In this document: positions 55,954 through 63,994 of the stretch, piece after piece
Numbering within the stretch: position 1 is the first letter of the stretch
Layout: each line of letters begins with the position of its first letter
Assembly: GCA_910575725.1 (NCBI GenBank)
Contig: CAJTFE010000013.1
Span: 45,304 to 109,303 of the forward strand
From: Clostridia bacterium
Lineage (GTDB): Bacteria > Bacillota > Clostridia > Lachnospirales > Lachnospiraceae
Direction of reading: 5' to 3'
DNA: 64,000 nucleotides
Notes under the pieces: generated by a model
What the model was told of the DNA's origin: nothing
The model's database searches: none
What the model saw: only the letters and a program-made list of their open reading frames with translations
Made by a program: the position numbers and the translations under genes

Positions 55954-56499
55954 TTAGCGCAATCCACAAATCCTTGCCATTTCATCTTCACTGCCCTCCC
56001 ACATTGCCGCTTCATCAGGTATGGGTGTTGGAACAGATTCCATTGCTCCCCGAAGCTGTTCAACAGACTGCTTTGCATAGTAGTTTTTGGTTGTATCAGT
56101 CCTGGCATGTCCTAACACTGTAGAGACAAGTTCAATGGCGATCCCATCCTGGTAAAGATTTGTGGCCCTGGTCCGCCGGAACATGTGGCAATGGACTGAA
56201 TCTGGAATGCTGATCCCTGCCTCGCTTACCAGGGCTGCATATTTTTTTATAATCCTCTGGACATTTCCAACGGACATCCTGTCTGCCACACCTTTTATCG
56301 TTGTGGAAAATAAGTAGGCTTCTTTAGAAGAATTGCTGTGATATACACGCATATACTCCTTAAGGTGTCCAGCCGCCTTAGCTGTCAATTGTATGGTTCT
56401 CTCTTTGTTGCCTTTGCCTGTTATGAAAATATTGGGATATTTTGATTCCATTGCAACATCACATAAGCGGATGTTGAGCAGCTCACTGACTCTTACATC
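55954..56499 (-). pseudogene. C-terminal catalytic part of a tyrosine recombinase (integrase)
   Basis: The minus-strand frame is open from just after an in-frame TAA at 56500-56502. It begins VRVSELLNIRL, the first catalytic Arg region, and carries GKGNKER (Lys), HCHMFRRTRAT (H-x-x-R), LGHARTDTT (His) and NYYAKQS (Tyr nucleophile). All catalytic residues survive, but the N-terminal arm/core-binding half is gone, so it should be inactive alone. Probably the integrase of a lost element; ATG 56451 would give only 165 residues. Confidence 0.8.
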
Positions 56500-56617
56500 T
56501 TATACAGAAATTGAAAAATATTAGCGGGAGAGCAAGGACTGTTCAATTCCTCTTTCATTTTGTTCTTTGATATGTTATAATATATTTTGTTTAATAAAAC
56601 ATATACAAGGAGGAATC

Positions 56618-57175
56618 ATGGAGCAGGTTTCATTAAAGATAGGCGAGCGGCTGAAAGAAATCCGGAATACAAGGCAGCTCACGCTGGATGATGTTGCGGA
56701 ACTTACTGGCGTCAGCAAGCCCATGTTAGGGCAGATCGAGCGCGGGCAGTCCTCACCCACCATCAACATATTATGGAAAATTTCAACAGGGCTGAAAATT
56801 CCATTGTCCTTTTTCTGCAAACAGGAAGAAGCGGAATACATGGTCGCCGGGCTTGATGGGGAAAATGTGATCACGGAAGAAAACGGAGGGATGCGGGCTT
56901 ACCCACTGTTTCCCTTTGATCCAGTGCGGAATGTGGAGGTGTTCTATATTGAGTTTGATGCAGGGGTGCGCCATGAATCGCTACCTCATGTAACAGGCGT
57001 GGAAGAATATGTTTTTCTGGTGCAGGGGACGTTGAAAATGGTGATTGGCGGGAAGAAAGTGCTGCTGCAGGAAAAGCAGTCAATACGCTTCCGGGCGGAT
57101 GTTTCCCACGGATACCATAATGCTTCCGAGAAAGCCTGTGCCGCCTATAACGTGATATTTTATCCGAACAATTAA
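56618..57175 (+). CDS. XRE-family regulator with cupin domain
   Basis: 185 residues. N-terminal helix-turn-helix (about 8-62; LTLDDVAELTGVSKPMLGQIERG in parts) and a C-terminal cupin (about 100-180; VEEYVFLVQGTLKMVIGG, FRADVSHGYHN). Such regulators control small-molecule catabolic or transport genes. ATG 56618 follows AAGGAGGAATC. A TATAAT lies at 56576-56581. The MBL-fold gene starts 15 nt after its end, so it is the likely regulated partner. Confidence 0.88.
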   Translation: MEQVSLKIGERLKEIRNTRQLTLDDVAELTGVSKPMLGQIERGQSSPTINILWKISTGLKIPLSFFCKQEEAEYMVAGLDGENVITEENGGMRAYPLFPFDPVRNVEVFYIEFDAGVRHESLPHVTGVEEYVFLVQGTLKMVIGGKKVLLQEKQSIRFRADVSHGYHNASEKACAAYNVIFYPNN

Positions 57176-57190
57176 AGGAGGAGACGAAAA

Positions 57191-58069
57191 ATGTATGAAT
57201 TGGTTCAGGTCAGTGAGAAATGCTATTACATAAACTGCCCGGCGAAGATAGGCGTCTATGTGGCGGACGGGGAGAATGTCTATCTGGTTGACAGTGGGAA
57301 TGATAAGGATGCGGGGAGGAAAGTCAGGCAGATACTGGATAAGAACGGGTGGCATCTGGCGGCGATCCTGAACACCCATTCCAACGCAGACCATATTGGC
57401 GGGAATAAGTACCTGCAGGGGCAGACGGGATGTAAGGTGTATACTGGCGGCATAGAGGCGGCTTTTACGAAATACCCGGTACTGGAGCCGTCCTTCCTTT
57501 ACGGCGGTTATCCGTGTAAGGATTTGCGGCATAAGTTCCTGATGGCGCAGGAGAGTGATGTGGCGGTTTTCTCAGATGAAAGTTTTCCGAAGGAGATTGA
57601 AGTGATACCGCTGCCGGGGCATTTCTTTGACATGGCGGGGTTCCGTATGCCGGACAATGTAGTGTTCCTTGCGGACTGCATCAGCAGCAGGGAAACGCTG
57701 GATAAGTATGCGGTTTCCTTCATTTATGACGTGGGCGCTTATCTGGAAACGCTGGATATGGTGGAACAGATGGAGGCGGCCATGTTCGTCCCCGCCCATG
57801 CGGATGCCTCTGTGGATGTGAAGGAACTTGTCCGTTATAACAGGGATAAGGTGCATGAAGTGTCAGAAAGAATTTTATCTATTTGTGAAGAACTAATGTG
57901 CTTTGAGAGAATTCTGCAGGAGGTGTTCAAAGGATATGGTCTTGCCATGAACTTTGAGCAGTATGTGTTGGTTGGCAGCACGGTGCGGTCTTACCTTTCA
58001 TGGCTGAAAGATACCGGGAAATTGTCGGCTGAATTTCAGGACAGTATGCTTCTGTGGCAGAAAGCATAA
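57191..58069 (+). CDS. Metallo-beta-lactamase-fold hydrolase with variant metal motif
   Basis: 292 residues. MBL fold: strands YLVDSGND, then metal motif at 63-68 reading HSNADH instead of HxHxDH, with the second His replaced by Asn65. Further ligands PLPGH, FLADC (Asp) and PAHAD are present. A C-terminal helical extension follows (about 215-292). The substrate is unknown. The substitution may change metal content or specificity. Good RBS AAAGGAGGAG. Co-transcribed with the XRE-cupin regulator. Confidence 0.85.
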   Translation: MYELVQVSEKCYYINCPAKIGVYVADGENVYLVDSGNDKDAGRKVRQILDKNGWHLAAILNTHSNADHIGGNKYLQGQTGCKVYTGGIEAAFTKYPVLEPSFLYGGYPCKDLRHKFLMAQESDVAVFSDESFPKEIEVIPLPGHFFDMAGFRMPDNVVFLADCISSRETLDKYAVSFIYDVGAYLETLDMVEQMEAAMFVPAHADASVDVKELVRYNRDKVHEVSERILSICEELMCFERILQEVFKGYGLAMNFEQYVLVGSTVRSYLSWLKDTGKLSAEFQDSMLLWQKA

Positions 58070-58072
58070 TTT

Positions 58073-58192
58073 TATGGCCCGGAAACAGTCCGGGAGGCTT
58101 ACAGGCAAAGCACGGAAAATCTGAAACCCTATATGCAGTGCCAGTGGAGCCTTGTCGGGGGAATGGCCGGTACGTTCAGGGAGATGGAATAA
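58073..58192 (+). pseudogene. Short C-terminal gene remnant
   Basis: Directly after the MBL gene, a frame without start codon encodes about 39 residues with GPETVREAYRQSTENLKPYM and ends at TAA 58192. It looks like the tail of a lost protein gene; family not identified. Confidence 0.3.
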
Positions 58193-58240
58193 AGGATAAA
58201 GCCAGAAAAGGAACGGTTGTCTTTTCCGGCAGAGTAATAC

Positions 58241-58621
58241 TCAGGAAGAAACATTATTCTGTGTTCGCTTAATCTCATTTCTGTAAAACTCAATTTTTTC
58301 GTCCAGTTTTATCTTATGCTCCTGCAGCCGTGCAATCTGCTCATTGAGCGCCTGCCGGTGCTGTACCAGCATTTCCATCCTGTCAGAAAGGGTGGGATCA
58401 CCTGCGGCGCGGAGTTCGGCATAGTGCCTGATTTCCTTGATTGGCATCCCCGTATCTTTCAGGCGTTTGATAAATGCAATCCATGTGAGGTCTTTATCGG
58501 AATAGCAGCGGCGGTTGCCGGAATTACGCTCCGGGGCAATCAGCCCTTCCTGTTCATAGTAGCGCAGGGTATGGATGCCAAGCCCCGTCAGCTTTGAAAA
58601 TTCCCCGATAGAATATTCCAT
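58241..58621 (-). CDS. MerR family transcriptional regulator
   Basis: 126 residues, compact MerR protein. HTH EFSKLTGLGIHTLRYYEQEGLI, in parts, with the wing NRRCYSDKDLTWIAF; a C-terminal coiled-coil dimerisation helix (about 80-118). No Cys ligand pattern for metals in the effector region. Divergent from the SDR gene, with a MerR-type promoter and palindrome between them (58642-58672), so it probably controls that gene and itself. The family (AdhR/NmlR-like) often senses aldehydes or electrophiles. Confidence 0.88.
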   Translation of the reverse strand: MEYSIGEFSKLTGLGIHTLRYYEQEGLIAPERNSGNRRCYSDKDLTWIAFIKRLKDTGMPIKEIRHYAELRAAGDPTLSDRMEMLVQHRQALNEQIARLQEHKIKLDEKIEFYRNEIKRTQNNVSS

Positions 58622-58641
58622 GAAAAATCACTCCAATCCTC

Positions 58642-58672
58642 TTGACATAGAGTTCACTCTACATTGTATGGT
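58642..58672 (+). promoter_or_regulatory. MerR-type promoter and operator for the SDR gene
   Basis: TTGACA (58642-58647), 19-nt spacer, TATGGT (58667-58672). The spacer contains the palindrome TAGAGTTCACTCTA (58648-58661). A 19-bp spacer with central dyad is the hallmark of MerR-activated promoters. Confidence 0.75.
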
Positions 58673-58704
58673 TGGATTATACCAAATCGAAGGAGGATTA
58701 TCAA

Positions 58705-59496
58705 ATGGTTCAGGAAAAAGGAAAATATACAGTCATCACCGGGGCAAGCTCTGGCATTGGGTATGAAACGGCAAAGGCATTTGCAAGGCGGGGGAAAAAT
58801 CTGGTCATAGCAGCGAGGCGCACGGATAATCTTAAGATGCTGAAAAAGGAGATATTGGAGGAATGCCCGGATTTGGATGTTGTTATCCGAAGTACGGATT
58901 TATCCGTTCCGGAAAATGCGTACCAATTTTATGAGGGGCTGAAAGATTATGTGATAGAGACGTGGGTGAATAATGCAGGTTTTGGAAATTATGGCAGCGT
59001 GGCAGATCAGGACTTGGGAAAAATCGGGGCAATGCTGCATCTGAATATAGAGGCGCTGACAATACTGTCCTCCTTATTTGTCCGTGACTATAAGGATGTA
59101 GAGGGGACACAGCTTATCAATGTATCTTCTTGCGGAGGCTATACCATTGTGCCTACGGCTGTGACATACTGTGCGGCGAAGTTTTATGTCAGCACTTTCA
59201 CGGAGGGGCTGGCGTGGGAACTGAAAGAGACAGGGGCGAAAATGAAAGCAAAAGTGCTGGCGCCTGCGGCGACAAAGACGGAATTCGGCATGGTGGCAAA
59301 TAATGTCAGTGAATACGACTATGATAAATCTTTCGGGACATATCACACAAGCAGGCAGGTGGCCGGATTCCTGCTTGAACTGTATGACAGTGAAAAAGTG
59401 GTGGGGCTGGTAGACAGGGAGAGTTTTTGTTTCCGGCTGGCTGACCCGCTGTTTCCCTATGCGGGAAACTCGGCACATAATCAGCAGCGTATGTGA
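58705..59496 (+). CDS. SDR family NAD(P)-dependent oxidoreductase
   Basis: 263 residues. Rossmann motif TGASSGIGYETAKAF at about 10-24, NNAGFGNYG, catalytic Ser in NVSSCGGY and Y-x3-K in TYCAAKF. Classical short-chain dehydrogenase of the DltE/YqjQ-like type; substrate unknown. ATG 58705 follows AAGGAGGATTATCAA. Regulated by the divergent MerR gene; a strong hairpin at 59538-59573 lies beyond its end. Confidence 0.9.
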   Translation: MVQEKGKYTVITGASSGIGYETAKAFARRGKNLVIAARRTDNLKMLKKEILEECPDLDVVIRSTDLSVPENAYQFYEGLKDYVIETWVNNAGFGNYGSVADQDLGKIGAMLHLNIEALTILSSLFVRDYKDVEGTQLINVSSCGGYTIVPTAVTYCAAKFYVSTFTEGLAWELKETGAKMKAKVLAPAATKTEFGMVANNVSEYDYDKSFGTYHTSRQVAGFLLELYDSEKVVGLVDRESFCFRLADPLFPYAGNSAHNQQRM

Positions 59497-59537
59497 AAAT
59501 AGGTATTTATGAAGAATGCCGTAACTGTACTAAAGAT

Positions 59538-59573
59538 GACCGCCGCTATGGTTTTATTCCATATGCGGCGGTC
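59538..59573 (+). terminator. Hairpin after the SDR gene
   Basis: GACCGCCGC (59538-59546) pairs with GCGGCGGTC (59565-59573), with inner ATGG/CCAT pairing. No clean T-run follows; likely terminator or boundary. Confidence 0.5.
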
Positions 59574-59768
59574 TGCCATTCACGCAGGCAGGCCCTTTTT
59601 CCTATTCAGAAAACCGATGAATGGCGAAAAACTTTAGACCTGTTTTGGGATTTTTTTAGGAGAGAAAAAGATTTCCTTCCCTTTCAAATAGGGTTTCGTT
59701 CCCTTGCGGCTGACTGCGCTAAAATTCTGCCGATATAAAAAGTAAAAAGAACTGCCCGTGGGGAAGCT

Positions 59769-60040
59769 ATGCTCATAACAATCAGGGAATCTGGCAGTTC
59801 TTATCAAATAAAAGTTTTCCGTTTGCAGGGAAACAGGGGAATGTAAGCAAGGGAAATGAAAAAGCAATAGCAGACCTGCTCTCCGGGCGCAGGAAAAATT
59901 CTTATGGCATAGAAGGCATGAGGATAACAGGTAGGACAGATTGGAAAAGGGTCATTAACGTATCGGATGAAATTTTTGCGGATGAGAGCATCACGTCAAT
60001 GGTATCGGGCGAGGCAAAAGGACTGGACATGAGGATATAA
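59769..60040 (+). pseudogene. Decayed small ICE ORF(s)
   Basis: ATG 59769 opens 25 codons (MLITIRESGSSYQIKVF start) ending at 59846. An overlapping second frame continues to TAA 60040 with EGMRITGRTDWKRVINVSDE and ends GLDMRI. This could be one gene with a frameshift. Not recognised. The rest of 59497-60218 contains the hairpin above and, at 60101-60110, a strong AAGGAGGTGA followed by ATG 60112, whose frame soon runs antisense into DUF3847 and is probably truncated. Confidence 0.35.
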
Positions 60041-60218
60041 TCTTTACACCTTATTCCGCAGAGGCGCAAAAACCCATGCGCCCCTGCCGGGGGTAATTTG
60101 GAAGGAGGTGAATGTCAGTATGGGATTTGACCGGGGAAGTTAGGCGGTATGTCTGCATGAAGGTAACGAACTGCTCGGACTTATTACGAGGGAGCGGATG
60201 CGCCATTCGGACTGAGGA

Positions 60219-60479
60219 TTACTCCGCAACCTCGTTTTTGGACGCTTTTTCCGCCAACTTCTGCGCTCCTGGCAGGCGGGAGAGAGCAATCAGGAACGCT
60301 TTGACTTCCTCGCCCTCCATGTTGACAACGGTGGGGAAAACAGCCTCCAAAATGGCCCCGCGTCCGATAAGCCGGTGCGTCCTGGCCCGGTGTTCCTCGC
60401 TGCGCTTTCGGTTCAGCAAAATCTTTTGCTGGTTCTGCAACTGGCCGATTTTCTTCTCAACCTCCTGGGGCTTGTCCAC
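60219..60479 (-). CDS. DUF3847 family protein (ICE accessory)
   Basis: About 86 residues: a coiled-coil N-terminus (QEVEKKIGQLQNQQKILL), the RTHRLIGRGAILEA motif typical of DUF3847, and a helical end. These proteins are found in Tn1549-like elements, function unknown. GTG 60479 follows AGGAGG on the minus strand; TTG 60488 is an alternative. Slightly overlapping or abutting the sigma-like gene upstream. Confidence 0.75.
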   Translation of the reverse strand: MDKPQEVEKKIGQLQNQQKILLNRKRSEEHRARTHRLIGRGAILEAVFPTVVNMEGEEVKAFLIALSRLPGAQKLAEKASKNEVAE

Positions 60480-60484
60480 GGCTA

Positions 60485-60838
60485 TCAATCCTCCTTTTCC
60501 AGCCAGCCATTTTTGGCGAAAATCTTCTGCAATTTTTTGAGTGCGCCGGTCACGCTGTCACAGGCACAGCTCCCGCTGATACCCTCGTCCGCCGCAATCT
60601 CCCGAAACTTTTTCTTCAAGGCATACCGGGCATAGAGCCGCCGCGCCTGGGTGGGGGAGAGCTGGGAGATGGCCTCCGCCAGACGTTCCAACAGAAGTTC
60701 TTCAGCGGCTTCGTCAATCTCCTGGATAATCAAATCTTCCGGGGACTGCACCAGGAACATGGCATGGTTTTCAATGCCGGGGCTGCAATCCATGCTGTAA
60801 ACATGGTAGTAACTTTTCCTGCCCTCCTGCCGGGGCAT
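60485..60838 (-). CDS. Sigma-70 region 4-like HTH protein (ICE)
   Basis: 117 residues. N-terminal KSYYHVYSMDCSPGIEN, then LSPTQARRLYARYALKKKFREIAADEGIS with a region-4-like helix-turn-helix (parts: LSPTQARRLYARY, FREIAADEGIS). Resembles small sigma-like regulators upstream of DUF3847 in conjugative elements. No clear ribosome binding site precedes ATG 60838, and foreign AbiE-type sequence begins 4 nt beyond it, so the gene may have lost its 5' region. Confidence 0.6.
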   Translation of the reverse strand: MPRQEGRKSYYHVYSMDCSPGIENHAMFLVQSPEDLIIQEIDEAAEELLLERLAEAISQLSPTQARRLYARYALKKKFREIAADEGISGSCACDSVTGALKKLQKIFAKNGWLEKED

Positions 60839-60841
60839 TTA

Positions 60842-60895
60842 CAGGAAAGATTTGAGAAGTATCGGGATTGGGCGTTAGAGTATTATGAAGAGTAG
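60842..60895 (+). pseudogene. Tail of an AbiEi-like antitoxin gene
   Basis: Seventeen codons without start (QERFEKYRDWALEYYEE, stop 60895) immediately before the AbiEii-like gene, where the antitoxin gene of type IV AbiE systems normally ends. Too short for a firm call. Confidence 0.35.
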
Positions 60896-60898
60896 GTG

Positions 60899-61351
60899 AT
60901 GCGTGTGGACTTGATGGAATTTTTGTACAGAGTAATGGAAGAACTGTCAAACGCAGGTACACCGATTGTCTTTAAAGGGGCAATGGTTCTAAATCTTGTA
61001 ATCAGAGAAAATAACCCGTCAAAAGTAGAGAGAATGACCAGAGATATTGATGGTGACTGGGTTGGAGAACTTCCAACGATGGAGGAAATGGAAAGGGCAT
61101 TGCGTAATGCAGTACAAAAAATAGATTCATCTTTAGACGTTCAGATTAATAGGACATATGGCGAACGAAAATCTGCAGGTTTCAAAATCGTCAATGAAAT
61201 GGGAGAGAAAATCACAGGTGCCAGTTTGTCCAAAATGCTGTCAGATAAAATATATGCAATTTCAAGTGAAAATGTGTGTAGAAGAATGAAAGATGTGCTG
61301 GATATTTATGTAATGTCTTTCATTACAAAAATTAATGCTCATATACGGTAA
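60899..61351 (+). pseudogene. C-terminally truncated AbiEii/AbiGii-type nucleotidyltransferase toxin
   Basis: 150 codons. TPIVFKGAMVLNLVIRE and MTRDIDGDW correspond to the nucleotidyltransferase fold start and its metal-binding Asp-x-Asp. The full toxins are roughly twice as long; here the frame ends abruptly after DIYVMSFITKINAHIR. With the antitoxin also lost, the pair is inactive debris. GTG 60896 or ATG 60899 would be the start. Confidence 0.65.
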
Positions 61352-61432
61352 AGAAGCAAGTAACCGAAAACAAGAGATAGACCGCCAGCACCACACTATT
61401 CCGAACAAAAGAAACAAAAGACCAAAAGACAA

Positions 61433-61583
61433 GCATCATGGAAATGTGCATAACAGGCTATGGAATCATGGATAACTCTATTCACAGCACATGGAAAAGC
61501 TAAAGTGCAGCTTTCCCACGTCCTGCAAACAGAGTTACCCACAATTCCATAAGACAGCCAGTTATACACATTCCCACGAATGC
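61433..61583 (-). repeat. Long hairpin built from an ICE repeat
   Basis: Arms 61433-61501 and 61509-61583 are imperfect reverse complements with a 7-nt loop. In the inner 43 bp nine positions differ, and eight of these become G-U wobbles if the minus strand is transcribed. The sequence contains TTATGCACA and TTATACACA motifs (DnaA-box-like) and a near match TTACCCACA. The left-arm sequence recurs at 53397-53432. Apart from this, 61352-61857 holds only the operator of the next entry. Confidence 0.8.
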
Positions 61584-61761
61584 CGACTGCTACGGAATCC
61601 CTCTCATTCTTTCATTCACTCAAAATATATGGCATTTCTTTTTTGAAAGATTGAATTGATGTACATAAATAGACCTCTCCATAGTAAGATACGAAGAATT
61701 AACCCCGTAAGAGATTAAATATTTTCTGTATAGAAAAGCATTACATAGAGTAAAAGTGGTA

Positions 61762-61780
61762 TCGCAACTTCAAGTTGCGA
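61762..61780 (+). promoter_or_regulatory. Palindromic operator of the XRE gene
   Basis: TCGCAACTT-C-AAGTTGCGA, a perfect 9-bp inverted repeat. A TATAAT follows at 61803-61808, and the XRE gene starts at 61858. Probably the binding site of that regulator or of its -35 region competitor; no good -35 is seen. Confidence 0.6.
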
Positions 61781-61857
61781 AAAAGCACGACAAAATTGGT
61801 GGTATAATAAAGAGTATAGGTTAAAATAAAACCATCAAAAATAAGGAGGGCATACAA

Positions 61858-62532
61858 ATGGTGTTTGCTGATAAATTACAGAGTTTGCGAAAATCAAAGG
61901 GATTGTCGCAGGAAGAGTTGGCTGAAAAGTGCAATGTAACAAGACAGTCCGTTTCAAAATGGGAAACAGGTTTAGGATACCCCGAAACGGAAAAGTTATT
62001 GATACTTTGCGAAATATTAGATGTTGATTTAGACTATCTTATGCGAGATAAAACTGCAACAGCAGAAGATTGTAGCGTACAAAGGGAAATATCGTCTTAT
62101 GAATCTTATGTTGGAAAATGGGTGCGGATTTTTTTGAAAGACCGAGAGTTTAACGGTTTGCACTGCGTTGCTCTTGTATCAATTCAGAAGTCATATTTAA
62201 TTATTATGAATGACAAGGGTAAGCTGGGATTTATAGACGGATATTCTGTTAGCACCATTTCTGATTTTGTTGATAAGAAAAAGCAAATGAAGCTACCACC
62301 TATTCCAAGCAAAGAATCCATTAAGGATATTGGCAATTACCTTGTAGGGAAAAGATGTGATGTGAGATTGAAACAAAATAATTTGCTTTTGGGATTAGGA
62401 TTTAATAAACCCGGAGGATTTTATTCAGTAACTATTGAAAACATTTCCAATGATGAAGTGATTGCTTGTGATTTGAATAAATGTAAGTATACCAGCAGAT
62501 TATCAGATGTTTTATATATCAAAGAATGCTAA
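61858..62532 (+). CDS. XRE family transcriptional regulator
   Basis: 224 residues. N-terminal HTH (residues 6-60: LQSLRKSKGLSQEELAEKC, VTRQSVSKWETG), then an uncharacterised beta-rich C-terminal domain of about 150 residues. RBS AAGGAGGGC. AT-rich codon use compared with the core genome indicates acquired DNA. It has its own operator and ends before the hairpin at 62621-62663. Confidence 0.85.
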   Translation: MVFADKLQSLRKSKGLSQEELAEKCNVTRQSVSKWETGLGYPETEKLLILCEILDVDLDYLMRDKTATAEDCSVQREISSYESYVGKWVRIFLKDREFNGLHCVALVSIQKSYLIIMNDKGKLGFIDGYSVSTISDFVDKKKQMKLPPIPSKESIKDIGNYLVGKRCDVRLKQNNLLLGLGFNKPGGFYSVTIENISNDEVIACDLNKCKYTSRLSDVLYIKEC

Positions 62533-62620
62533 AAACAAAATTCTAATAGGGGAAAGTCAACAGAAATATGAATATTGTTTTATTCTGCTATTGATAACAG
62601 CATCAAGTATTATTATCGCT

Positions 62621-62663
62621 ATTTAGAGGGACGATAACAAAAAGTGTTGCCGCCCCTCTAAAT
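62621..62663 (+). terminator. Terminator-like hairpin
   Basis: ATTTAGAGGG (62621-62630) pairs with CCCTCTAAAT (62654-62663), with an inner AACA/TGTT stem. It separates the XRE gene from the ICE sigma gene. Confidence 0.6.
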
Positions 62664-62722
62664 TATAAAAATGTATCCATAAACCATGCACCGCCCTATG
62701 TGGGAGAAAGGGGGAATCGTAT

Positions 62723-63181
62723 ATGCCTTATGCAGAAGCATACAGAGAACACATCATGTATACTTTCAATGGCTATTGCAAGACCGTCATACGCTTTGCG
62801 GCTATCAACGCATGGCGTGACAGAAGCAGACGGCGGCAAAAAGAAATATCCCTTGAATACCTCACAGAAGAAAAGTTTTACCCTTTAGGCACAACAGACG
62901 AATATTTTGAAGCACCTTATGAAGAATACCCCATTACGATATGCGGTCAGACAGTTATCCTTACCAATGGGGAACTTGCCGCCGCCCTGTTATCCCTGCC
63001 GGAAAGAAACCGGGAAATCATTTTCCTTTACTTTTTCGGGAATTATACACAACAGGAAATCGGGAAAATGTACGGACGCTGTCGGAGTACGACCGGGTAT
63101 CTAATCCGCAGGACGTTAAAACTCCTGCAAAGGAAAATGGAGGTGTTTTCACATGGGGAATCCGAGCCTTTTGTCCTATGA
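62723..63181 (+). CDS. Sigma-70 family factor of conjugative-element type
   Basis: 152 residues. N-terminal MPYAEAYREHIMYTFNGYCK, then LSLPERNREIIFLYFFGNYTQQEIGKMYGR (in parts), a sigma region 4 HTH. Resembles the small sigma-like genes of Tn916/Tn1549 elements that act on their regulatory cassette. It overlaps the next gene by 29 nt. RBS AAGGGGG. Confidence 0.8.
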   Translation: MPYAEAYREHIMYTFNGYCKTVIRFAAINAWRDRSRRRQKEISLEYLTEEKFYPLGTTDEYFEAPYEEYPITICGQTVILTNGELAAALLSLPERNREIIFLYFFGNYTQQEIGKMYGRCRSTTGYLIRRTLKLLQRKMEVFSHGESEPFVL

Positions 63182-63338
63182 AACGATTGTCCGGGCGACC
63201 AGTGGCGAGCCGGAAGCCGTGGACGAGGTTTTACGACATTACAGCAAGTGTATCCGAATCGCCGCCATTGAAAACGGGCATATTGATAGGGATACCGAGG
63301 ACAGCATAAAATCTCGGCTTGTTGCCGCCCTAATCACC
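63153..63338 (+). pseudogene. Conjugative-element HTH_16-type gene, interrupted
   Basis: ATG 63153 with GGAGGTG upstream. The product start LLSYETIVRATSGEPEAVDEVLRHY matches the small HTH proteins paired with the ICE sigma factor (Tn916-type). After KSRLVAAL the frame runs into the terminal hairpin of the IS200/IS605 element, so the gene is split; the other half should lie beyond the right edge of the window. Confidence 0.75.
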
Positions 63339-63994
63339 AACCCCCACTTCAAGTGGGGGTTTGAAAAACGCCCCCAAGGGCTCTGTTACTGCTCGCCTGA
63401 AAGGCGGGTATCGCAAGCTTATACTACTTGCCTCCGCTAAAAAGCGGCTCCCTCACTTTCTTCTTTTTGGGACTCTTCTGACTGATCCCGGATATATTTT
63501 TTTATGGCATCCTCTGTTACATTTCCTACCGTTGCTACATAATACCCTCTTGCCCAAAATGCTTTATTCCATTTGCTTTGTTGCTCCGGATGCCTGTCAT
63601 ATATCATTAGCGTACTCTTCCCCTTTAGGTATCCCATAAAATTTGAAACACTTAGCTTTGGCGGAATACTTACGCATATGTGTACATGGTCGGCACACAC
63701 TGCTCCTTCTATTATTTCTACTCCCTTGTATCTGCATAATGTACTTATTACTTCTCGTACATCGAGCTTCAACTGACCGAATAATTTCTTTTTTCGGTAT
63801 TTAGGTATAAATACAATATGGTACTGGCATTTCCATCTTGTATGTGATAAACTTTTACTGTCCATTTGGACCGCCTCCTATTCTTGAGATTGGCTTGCGA
63901 CACCTTTCTCATATTAGCATAGGAGGCTTTTTTAAGGTATCCTCTTTGCTACGGCTTACTCTATTCTCCCCAGCATAGCTGGGGGATTGGTGTT
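63336..63994 (-). mobile_element. IS200/IS605 family single-strand transposon
   Basis: About 660 bp bounded by terminal hairpins at 63339-63361 (AACCCCCACTT with AAGTGGGGGTT) and 63967-63986 (CCCCAGC/GCTGGGG), the flanks of both sharing CACCAA(T)CCCCCA-type sequence. It contains only the Y1 transposase gene, like IS200. Exact ends uncertain by a few bases. Confidence 0.85.
63437..63865 (-). CDS. tnpA: IS200/IS605 transposase TnpA (Y1 HUH)
   Basis: 142 residues. HUH metal motif His60-Val-His62 (CADHVHICV), and the catalytic Tyr124 in the helix AIKKYIRDQ. The conserved FWARGYYVATVGNVTE is present. It cuts and joins single-stranded IS ends at the subterminal hairpins. AGGAGG precedes the ATG at 63865. 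Intact, so possibly active; no tnpB is present. Confidence 0.94.
   Translation of the reverse strand: MDSKSLSHTRWKCQYHIVFIPKYRKKKLFGQLKLDVREVISTLCRYKGVEIIEGAVCADHVHICVSIPPKLSVSNFMGYLKGKSTLMIYDRHPEQQSKWNKAFWARGYYVATVGNVTEDAIKKYIRDQSEESQKEESEGAAF

Noticed and set aside
60112..60540. 142-codon plus-strand frame with strong RBS opposite DUF3847
   Set aside because: After about 35 codons it runs antisense through the DUF3847 gene with Cys/Ser/Phe-rich nonsense; at best the start of a truncated gene.
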